DNA of 64,000 nucleotides from Hygrocybe punicea (lineage: Eukaryota; Basidiomycota; Agaricomycetes; Agaricales; Hygrophoraceae), in assembly GCA_963556145.1 (NCBI GenBank), contig OY744463.1, forward strand, positions 5,456,001 to 5,520,000. The letters run 5' to 3'. Of this stretch, positions 55,845 to 64,000 are shown one piece after another. Below the pieces are notes generated by a model. It saw only the letters and a list, made by a program, of their open reading frames with translations, was not told the origin of the DNA and searched no databases. The stretch's first letter is position 1. Every line of letters starts with the position of its first letter. The position numbers and the translations under genes are program-made.

Positions 55845-56703
55845 GAAATATTGTACCGAATAAAAGACATTGCAGGAGAGTTGGGTGTTTCAAACTTCCG
55901 TATTTCATCTTATGACTCACTTTAAGATCCATCCATTGAAAACTTATTCAAAATTAGTTGATCCATCATGTTCTATTTGTTATCCATTACATCTTCCAAT
56001 TATAAATTTACATAACTCTCAAGTCACCCTTGTATTCATGAATTGAGTCATCACTGCATTCAAAGTTGAATCGAATAATTAATTGAATAGTGAATCTGAA
56101 TTTTCAATCAAGTTTGAATTCAACGCTAAATTAAATATTGAAATCAAGGCTGACTTAAGTATTGAATTTACATCCACTTGCACATTTGCTTCAAAGCCAT
56201 TTTCTCCCATTGTTATTACATCATTTGGGCTTATTAATTGGTATTACCATTCAACATCCTCACAGTACGTGTTGTTTAAATTAATGTGGAACAATCTCTT
56301 CAACTCAGCATCCAGATGTGTCAATGCCGAATTTACATCTGTGTCTTTCTTTGCGGATGATCGGAAACCTGAATCATGCTTTGCCGATGTGCAAAGAGGA
56401 CAGGTGCAGTCTGCAACAATGCCCCAGAACATTGTAAAGCTGCCGGAATCTAGAGATTCGATCGCTGTTCTTATGAAGCTGGTCATTATAACTCACCCTC
56501 ACATTAGGTTTGTTCCTTTTCTTTTAAATACAATGCCATATGTCAAATGTTTCTAGCAGCTGGCATCAAACACTTCACCGATTACAATCAATATATCACA
56601 CTTTTGAAAATATTCTTTGTATATAGAGTTAGATGATCAGGATAAATTCGTTTGCTTGTGTGAATCTATTATATAATATTAATCTGCTCCATGGCTTCCA
56701 TGT
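55845..56703 (+). other. Host sequence with a possible exon
   Basis: Mostly AT-rich. An open frame at 56083-56556 has a C-terminal part (about 56290-56505) with V-K-L-P-E-S-R-D-S-I-A-V-L-M-K-L-V-I-type sequence, followed by a possible donor GTTTGTTCC. That pattern faintly recalls fungal BTB-domain exons, but not enough to name it. Confidence 0.25.
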
Positions 56704-56859
56704 TACGAGTTGTTCCCTAAATTCTTACGAGTCCAGGCAGATCGTCCGTAGTTAATTAATCAATTAATTAATCAATTGATTGATTAATTTTTGAAATCAC
56801 TCATCGTGCCAAATTCTAAAATCTTACTGCTTTTTTTTGAGAAAAATGATGAGTAGTCT

Positions 56860-57700
56860 CAATCGTCCAAGCCACCCATTTTCGACCACCACAACTTGAC
56901 TACACTCCCAGCATCTCTTCTGCATCCAAAATGAGAGCTCAGGGCCCACAAAACTGTCGCCTTGCCACCCTTTGCTCAAACCCCCCACCCTCACTCATTC
57001 CACACCCACACCACCTCCTTACATGCCCATTTTCGACCACCCCCATCTCGAATAGACCCCTGATGTGCCGTTTGCATTAACAATGAGAAGTGGGAGGCCC
57101 CACTCCTGTCACCTTGCTGCTCTGTGTCCAAACCCCAACCCCCCATTTTCAACTATCAGGATGCTCCTGCCTGCCCCATTTTCAACCACCCCTGGCCAGT
57201 CTACACCACTGATGCTCTGTTTCTGTTGAAAATGAGCGGTTTAGAGGTCTCAGGATTTCACATTCCATCTGTGTCTGCACAACCACCACTAACCCCTCTG
57301 TTTCAACTACCAAGACACTCCGTCATGCGCCATTTTCGACCACCCACAGCCAGTCTACACCCCGCACCTTGTTAGTGTGGAAAACAAGCAGTTAGGGGCT
57401 TTCAGGCCCTCACACTCTGGCTGTCTGCCCAACCACCACTAACCCCCTTTTTTCAACTACCAGGACACCCGCTTGCCCATTTTCAACCACTCCTCATCAG
57501 TCTACACCCCCACACTCTGTTTCTGTTGGAAACGAGCGGTCGGGGGGTTGCAGGACTTCACATTCCGGCTGTTTGCCCAACCACCACCACCAACCCCTCT
57601 TTTTCATTGACCAGGACACCTCGTCCCACACCGCTGGGTCATGTACACCTCCTTGTATCCTGTTTCTGTTGAAAACACAAGGTCAGAAGGCTCAGGCTCT
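56860..57700 (+). repeat. Diverged 150-bp minisatellite of E4
   Basis: About six units with the GTTTTCGACCACCC-like core mutated toward TTTTCAACCACCC; the oldest-looking array in the window. Confidence 0.75.
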
Positions 57701-58120
57701 CCATTTTTGGACCAGTATATTTATTTGTATTTCATTATTGCATAGAATTAAATATTATATAATCAATTTCCAAATATATCTCTGAAATCTAATGCAATGT
57801 TTATGATACATCATCTGCTAGTGCATATTATGTTATTCTACTGTGTTGTGTTTCTACTACTCCTGCTTTTCCCCATTCCCTCTGGGCTCTGTATAGGGCA
57901 ATATCAGCCAATAAGCAAAAATAGGCTAAAATCAGATGATATGCTGATATGGTCATTTAAAACATATAATTCAATATGGTATCATCACATACATATATTG
58001 TCTTCATTGATAATTATATATTTCAAGTGAAATCTGTTATTGTTGCTGGTAAAAACTATACAAATATAAATTCCAAGGATTTCAGGATTATTTATATGTT
58101 TTGTGCAAAAACACAGAAAA

Positions 58121-58165
58121 AAGAACTTGTTCATACCATGCACAGCACTGGCCCACTAAACAAGT
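58121..58165 (+). other. E4 3' terminal hairpin
   Basis: AAAGAACTTGTTCATACCAT, GCACAGCACTGGCCC and ACTAAACAAGT, very close to the Hel-1 3' end. Confidence 0.78.
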
Positions 58166-59362
58166 TGTGCAATTTCAAATTGCATCAGCTAACATACTAT
58201 ATATATGTTGTAGTCTTGAAATTCTGAGAATTTTATTTCACATACAACCTTGACACTGTCTTTCCCCATCTCACAAGTAAAGAATGCATGTCCTGGCTCT
58301 GAGAAAGTGTGTGTTCCACCTTGTCATGTTCAGCTAATCCTTCTGCCCTAGATGTATATATACTAGCAGCTCTTACATTGCATCTTACTTTATTGCTGAT
58401 AATATTCTTTTATATTGACTCCTCTTTGAGAGAGTGAGTTTTGTTTCTGTGACATGTGATGTGGGACTATGACCTCCTTATCTTTCACCATCTCCACTAT
58501 TCTGCTTGCCTACTCTTTCAAAGTAAAGTTTTTTTTGGAGTTGACCACTATTAACCGCTCAAATGCACAACATAAACCAGAATAGCTTGAAATTACTGAT
58601 GGCTTGGAGAGAACAAAAGACCCAGCTTGACACTGCTTCATTTGTGCTCCAGGATTTGTACTGTGTCTCCCTTCACCATTTCTTCTCTTTATAAATCTTC
58701 TCCAGGTAGAGCTGTCCTCACTGGACTGCTCAGTCTGACCTTGAATTAGTGTTTATTTTCTCTCCATTCCTCATTCTTATCCTTGCTGCAGTTGTCTGTT
58801 TGCCTTTTTGTACGAATTCAGGACACCAAGTTAAAACCACTATACTGCATGTTGGTGATGACTGGTGAGACCTTCATAATAACAAATGTTTGTGATAGCC
58901 ATGTTTTTCTGAATACACTGTAAGAGTGTATTGGAATGTCAAGTCACAGAAAATAAGAATCCTTATTTAAATTGGGAGGGTGGGACGAGTAACCTGCCAT
59001 GCGAAGCAATGGCCCACACCCCACTAGTCACTTTGTTCAAATGAAATTAGATCTGTTTCTCACCGAAAAACAGACAAGAAAATCAAGCAACATGAATCTG
59101 TTTCCAGGTACTCATCAATCTTCTCACTACCACCACTTGCTAAGAAGTTTCTACAGTGAAATGGATTTACTGTATGTTGTCCAGAACTATATATGTCAAC
59201 TTACAACTTATGTTTACAAACATAGAGGAGAATCGGATGTCGCCAATGTTATCAAGTATATACCCATTCTCCTCCTTAGTACCCAGTCATCCACTCATTT
59301 CTAAATGCAGAGAGGTGTCATCAATGATTAATCCATCCACTCCAACAAGGACTTCCTGATCT
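58166..59362 (+). other. Spacer with a solitary Helitron-type 3' end
   Basis: No gene recognised. At 58985-59028 ACGAGTAACCTGCCATGCGA, AGCAATGGCCC and ACCCCACTAGT repeat the two-arm plan of the family 3' ends with altered outer arms. The matching 5' end was not found. It is 335 bp upstream of the host gene start. Confidence 0.5.
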
Positions 59363-61680
59363 ATGCAGCATTCCAAGAAACAAGTGGTGTCTGATGGTCA
59401 GCCTGTTGAAAAACTATCGTAAGTGCCACTGTTGTATATTCTAGGTCATTGGTTCAGCACAGAATAGGGTTAAAAAATGCCAAAAGTCTTCATACGCATG
59501 CATCTATGACTTGGATATTTTTATCTCAATGCTGACTTAGTGAATCCAGAAATACCAAGAAGTCCAAGTCCAAAGATGTTCCATTGGTCAATGATAATGA
59601 GGATGAAATATTTTTGTGAGCACCAGCCACTTTTGGGGTAGGTGCTAATATGCTGATGTGATATATGTATTAGCATTAAATCCAACACCAAAAATACAAA
59701 AGTGTATGTATTATACAATTGCTAAAGTGTTATATTGACTGTCTCTCTCACAACCCTTCAGCCATCAGTCTGACTCTGTCTTAATTGATGTTGATGCAGA
59801 GGAATCTGAAGGGTATGTCGCTTTGCTGTTCATTTGTAAATATGGGCTAAGAAGTTATCAATAGTCTTCCTATACCAGATGATATGGCCACTGACAATGT
59901 TTCTGAGGATGATCAGTCACTGCATACTGAGCAGACCGTGAAGTTGACTCGCACAAAGTATGTTTGACGTGAACTTCTAATACGACTTAATAGGGTTGTG
60001 GATAATGATAGTGATATTGAGCTAGACAAGTTCGTTCATCTTGCACTATTGTTTTTGTGAGTAGATAATAATCTGCTGTAGTTCCAATATCAAGGGAAGA
60101 CGGGAGCAGTGAGTCTTGCTATCTGACATGCTGTAGTCATGCACCATTCATACCATATCAGAGTACGTGGACAGGAAGCTGCCAAGGTCACTGATGCTTC
60201 TGAGGATCATGATAGTGAAGCTATCAGACGTTCTTCTGGCAAGATTACCAGGTAGGAACTCTCTTGATTGGTGTATTCTCTTACGCTCATATGTCTTTAG
60301 GACAGTGGTTAAGAAAAGCAAATTCAAACCAGCGATACCCAGTGAGAACATGGTTCCAGTACATGAGAGAACAACTGAGGACAAGTTCAGTTTTTCATTG
60401 TTGATCATGTTCACTATTGATTCATATACAGGCCAGTATCCAAGGGCAGGAATAAAGTCACCAACAAGGAGGACAAACTTGTGTACTTGGAGGATTTGCC
60501 TGAAGCGTGCATATGACATGTCTAATACTAAGTAGTATCTGATTAGATAACAGTGATTCATTTGTTAATCCCAACACTGAGGAGGCACCATTGGACTGTG
60601 AAGTCACTCATCCGAATCTTTTTGATCCTATTATTGCTGACATGTATGGAAATCTTCCTCACCTCCAGTATGTATGTTAGTTCTCAAGTCTCATACCAAC
60701 TCATGCATTCAATCAAGTGCCGGTGCCCTTGTCACATCGAACAATGGACCAAATCCTATGGGTCCCTTTAGTCTGAGCCTAATTCCTGATGTTTGTCCAG
60801 GCATCAATATGGAGTGAGATTTATTACATTCACAAATATACAAATGAGTCACTTACCAACATTAATAGTGTTATCATCAAGGCGATTACATTCACGAGAG
60901 CAGGGATCTTTGTCAACCCCTCACATGCAGCACCAGTGTTTGTCAAGTCTGCTCCATCTTCTGATTCTGCTCAAAGCACGAGATATGCCATTCAAGCAAA
61001 CACTTCCTACAATTTCCTTTACACCATTTTCACTTCCGTTCTTGCAGTCAACTCCTCCAATTTGCTTGAGCGTGATCCCCAAGGGATGTTTCGCCAGATA
61101 ACCAGCACTTTGTGCACTCAGGAGTCGGAACGCTTCTGTGCTTTCTTTTGTATGGTTTTTAAGGCCAAAGAACGTCATGCCCAGATCTATGAAGATGTGA
61201 TATCCATCAGCACAAGAGCCAAGCCTAAGGACGGTGGAGGTAAAGTTTGGTTAACTTTGTTTATATAATTGCTGATTTGTATATAGACTGTTCTCAGCAA
61301 GGATTCAGCCATTTGTTGGCTAGAGGCTCACCTGTCAAATCACCGGTTAAGGTAGCAGGCTCATCGAGAACTGGAGCAGTGAAGGATGCTCTCAATTTCG
61401 ATGACCATGGTGAGTTGTCTTATTCTGTTAAAATTGTGTTACAATCATTAATATGTGATATGTGTGTAACTCAGTTTCGGTCTATGACGGGAGAAAGGGC
61501 AACTTCAACATGAGTCAACTTCATCTTCTAGGCACCACCCTGAAACCTTGGACCGACAATTTATCCGATAGCCTGTGTCTAGTTGGATACACTGCAAATA
61601 CGTGGATCGGAAAAGAGCTTTCTACACAGCTGTCACTCAATGTGCAATGGGTTGTCATTCTTGCATCATACAATGAGTAG
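59363..61680 (+). CDS. Host gene, about 13 exons, apparently intact, function unknown
   Basis: Exon model: 59363-59418, 59762-59812, 59865-59957, 59994-60050 (or 60056), 60082-60108, 60162-60251, 60301-60384, 60432-60506, 60554-60667, 60718-60813, 60869-61240, 61287-61409, 61475-61680. All junctions have GT and AG and keep one frame from ATG to TAG, about 470 residues. The first third is acidic and Ser-rich and probably disordered. The C-terminal half is globular (P-D-V-C-P-G-I-N-M, then F-T-R-A-G-I-F-V-N-P-S-H), with Lys/Pro-rich insertions near the end. The short fourth intron is the weakest point. It resembles lineage-specific fungal hypothetical proteins; no catalytic motif seen. Helitron and hAT DNA flank it closely on both sides. 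Confidence 0.7.
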
Positions 61681-61694
61681 TCTTTGATTATTCC

Positions 61695-62704
61695 TAAGGT
61701 TGACCACGGGTACGGGTCAACCCGCGGTATTTCCGAAACGGGTTGCGCGGGTACGGGTACGGTTGCCAAATCTGGCACCCGCGACCATACCATACCCGTA
61801 CCTGCGGTTTCATGGTTTTCGACGGGTTAGCAACAATGATCCGGCCATACGCCCTCAGGTATATTTTCGTCATCATTTAACACCATTCTAATCTCTTTTT
61901 CTCAGATAACAACAACATTGACTCGAGCATGACACGTCACCACGTCACGAGAGGCCATCTGGGCCTCGTTGACATCCCGGCCCTCTCATTAACGTCTCGA
62001 CGACAACAATAACCACAACACAATGAGAAAGCAGGACATAAACCAGCCAGAGAGGTGGTGCGCCCACTCTCTGGCTGTCAGGTACGTCAATCTTCATCAT
62101 CTCATTATAATTATTTGCTACTTTATTATTTTAGTTTCATTAGTAGTCTTTGCCAAACGACGACAACGACAAGGACACCTTAGCACCCTCCTCGCGTCTC
62201 GGCACCCCCTCGCAACGTCTCCCACCCTCGCGTCAACCTCTTGCATCTCCCACCCCAGCTAATGACGTGACGACGACGACGAGGACACGCAGCGATGACA
62301 TGATGATGACGCGACGGCACATACAACACAACGGGGCGTTAACGAGTCGTTAACGCCCTACACTACTATCCCACCCCACGACAACGTCAAAACGGCAATA
62401 CGATGGCAACGTCGTCGAGATCGGCACTGGCCTAATGGCCAGACCATTCTGTCGACAATGTTGAGGTCTTCAAGGGGCCGCCAAGCCATCACACCACACC
62501 CGGCCATGTCAATTGACATGTGCCGGGTGTCTGTGACGACTCACGGTCTCAGGAAACCGACGGGTCCAAGGACGCCAATGGGTTTTGCCACAACCCGTAG
62601 CAAACGGGTGCGGGTGCGGGTTTTACCCACCTCGGGTTCGGGTTTGGCGGGTACGGGTACGGTTTTAGCCGAGCCAACCCATCCCATACCCGTGGTCAAC
62701 CCTA
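61695..62704 (+). mobile_element. Non-autonomous hAT-like element, copy H3
   Basis: 1010 bp, ends TAAGGTTGACCACGGGTACG and, inverted on the right, TAGGGTTGACCACGGGTATG. Perfect 8-bp duplication ATTATTCC (61687-61694 and 62705-62712). GGGTACGGGTACGG motifs crowd both ends. No transposase. Shares subterminal motifs and a TATAATTATTTGCTAC-like internal block with H4. Confidence 0.9.
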
Positions 62705-62712
62705 ATTATTCC

Positions 62713-63137
62713 TTGATATACCTTACTGAATACCCTGTATATGTCTGTACTATCTCTCTATCTGGACTCGTCTCCCTTTGGAATTGTCTCCCAAGACCCT
62801 GTACATAGTGGTACAAATATTTGAATTGATTAACAGCCAGTCTGTGTTTGGTATTATTTGATGACTAAGACATTGCTTGCTCCAAAATTTGAACTTGACC
62901 ATTGCAAAATTCTTGCCTGCATACCATGCTCTTTCACTGTGTTGTGTTTCTATTGCTCGTGATCTTCCTCATTCTATCTGGTCTTTTGAACAGTTCTCAG
63001 ATTTGTTTTGTATGTTGCATTATCATTGCCAGTAATAACAATAAAGTGTACAGGCAACTTCCATTGGCAATAAAGTGAACAGGCAACTTCCATTGACCTG
63101 TACCATATGGTGCTGGCAGATTATGCAAATGTGTTTG
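62713..63137 (+). other. Spacer with a Helitron-element relic
   Basis: 62930-63030 resembles the E1/E4 tail (CTGTGTTGTGTTTCTA, then TCTGGTCTTTTGAACAGTTC). No terminal hairpin seen. A 26-bp direct repeat AGGCAACTTCCATTG occurs near 63052 and 63081. No gene. Confidence 0.45.
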
Positions 63138-64000
63138 CTAGTATGAATTTAAACAAGATAATATTTGAAACTTACTATGAATGCCGGCCTTTGCATCTTC
63201 GATGAGTCGGAGGGTCATGGCTGCAATGGTGCAGTCGTCAACATGGACAGCAATAATTGTAAGTTCGTCATTGATTTTATATATAAACACGGCTTGATCT
63301 ACTCCGCAATGACAGAAACCAAGGTTTGTGACAAGGATGAAGACCAGTTTCTGGTACCATCGGTGACCGCTTTGTTTGAGGCCGTATAGAGTTTTATTGA
63401 GGTGGCAGACCTTTCCAGCAGAGTTGGGGGCATGGTAACCACGGGGCTGTTTCATATACACCACCTCGTTCTCGGTCAGGTCGCCATTCAGGTATGCACC
63501 TTTTATGTCAATCTGGTGCATTTCCAAATGTAACTTTGCTCCCATGGCCAGGATGGTGCAAACGGAAGCAAGCTTGGCGACGGGTGCATATGTGTCGAGG
63601 TAGTCGATACCGGGGATCTGCGAAAAACCTTGAGCTACCAGGCGCGCTTTATGTCTAACAACAGCACCAGCGGCATCCTTCTTGGCGTGGAACACCCATT
63701 TTGATCCAACCACATTTGCAGCTTCAGGCTTGTCAACGAGATCCCAAGTTCCAGCTTTGCGGAGAGTGTCGAGTTCTTCGTGTATTCCCTTTTCCCATAA
63801 CAGCCAGTCTGGTCGACACTTCACCTCATTCAGGGTGTGTGGTTTAATGGCTTCAGTGTCCGCTGTCTCGAGTGCCAGTAGATATTCATCTACATTTTCA
63901 TGCATAGCTGGCATTGTCCATTCCTCATTGGTTTCCGCGTGGTCACTCGCGAGTCCAGGGTTAACAGTCTGAAGTTGTACTCTGGTGGTTACGACGGGGT
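63138..64000 (-). pseudogene. Ty1/Copia reverse transcriptase fragment
   Basis: Open on the minus strand from the right edge to 63138. Copia-type reverse transcriptase motifs: G-S-K-W-V-F-H-A-K-K, the K-A-R-L-V-A-Q-G-F block, Y-A-P-V-A-K, Q-I-D-I-K-G-A-Y-L-N-G, L-Y-G-L-K-Q-S-G-H-R-W-Y, and the active site V-H-V-D-D. Coding similarity ends at K-F-Q-I near 63155. The sequence beyond is unrelated and stops, so the 3' part (rest of reverse transcriptase and RNase H) is lost. Gag, protease and integrase would lie to the right of the window. No LTR is visible. Confidence 0.82.

Larger units (their letters stand above)
56704..58165 (+). mobile_element. E4: short non-autonomous Helitron2-like element
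   Basis: 1462 bp from TACGAGTTGTTCCC (degenerate 5' hairpin) to AAACAAGT (58165). Leader like that of Hel-2 (GTCCAGG, TAATTAAT runs, GAAATCAACCAT-like block), the minisatellite (56860-57700), then a tail shared with E1 (57720-57890) and a block resembling E2. A mosaic of parts seen in its relatives. No gene. Inserted in host sequence, not in a Helitron. Confidence 0.75.

Noticed and set aside
62930..63030. A further complete Helitron-like element near the right edge
   Set aside because: Only about 100 bp resemble the E1/E4 tail and no terminal hairpin is present.

Overview
The window looks like an agaricomycete (basidiomycete) nuclear segment. The surviving host genes have many short introns (three in one gene are about 50 nt). 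The Helitron, Gypsy, LINE and Copia proteins all resemble basidiomycete families. Almost everything else is nested mobile DNA. I see no rRNA, tRNA or CRISPR.

The organising feature is a Helitron family with the terminal structure of the Helitron2/Helentron type. Its 5' end begins TACGAGTTCTTCC and is a hairpin. Its 3' end is a compound hairpin that starts with the inverse motif AAGAACTCGT and ends CAAGT. There is no target duplication, and insertion follows a host T. Two long copies carry a RepHel-type gene: a Rep/HUH nuclease, a PIF1 helicase and a C-terminal ubiquitin-protease-like domain. Hel-1 spans from left of the window to 15815. Hel-2 spans 17239-52774, about 11.4 kb once later insertions are removed. 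Shorter relatives without the full gene (called E1, E2, E3 and E4 here) have inserted into the coding regions of Hel-1 and Hel-2. Removing each insert restores the reading frame exactly at each insertion point inside the coding sequence.

Layout. 1-5100: LTR element with no recognisable gag-pol. 5101-6064: E2 copy. 6065-15815: Hel-1, containing E1 copy a at 9382-12860. 15816-17238: host DNA with the 3' ends of two convergent genes. 17239-52774: Hel-2. The 5' leader of Hel-2 is a minisatellite that received a Gypsy element (18151-25667) and a LINE (25877-33636). Each of these was then hit by a non-autonomous hAT element rich in CTG triplets. The Hel-2 gene is split into four blocks by E2 copy b, E1 copy b and E3.

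Right part. 52775 onward is host DNA again. The exon at 52775-52845 continues in frame at 17238, which confirms the Hel-2 boundaries. There follow a small hAT-like element (54869-55836), E4 (56704-58165), a solitary Helitron-type 3' end (59028), an apparently intact 13-exon host gene (59363-61680), another hAT-like element only 14 bp after its stop (61695-62704), and a Copia reverse transcriptase fragment running off the right edge.

Order of events, inferred from nesting: host genes, then Hel-1 and Hel-2, then E1, E2, E3, Gypsy and LINE, and last the hAT insertions in Gypsy and LINE and the LTR element in E2. Both long Helitron genes and all retroelement genes seen carry stops or frameshifts, so any present activity must come from copies elsewhere.
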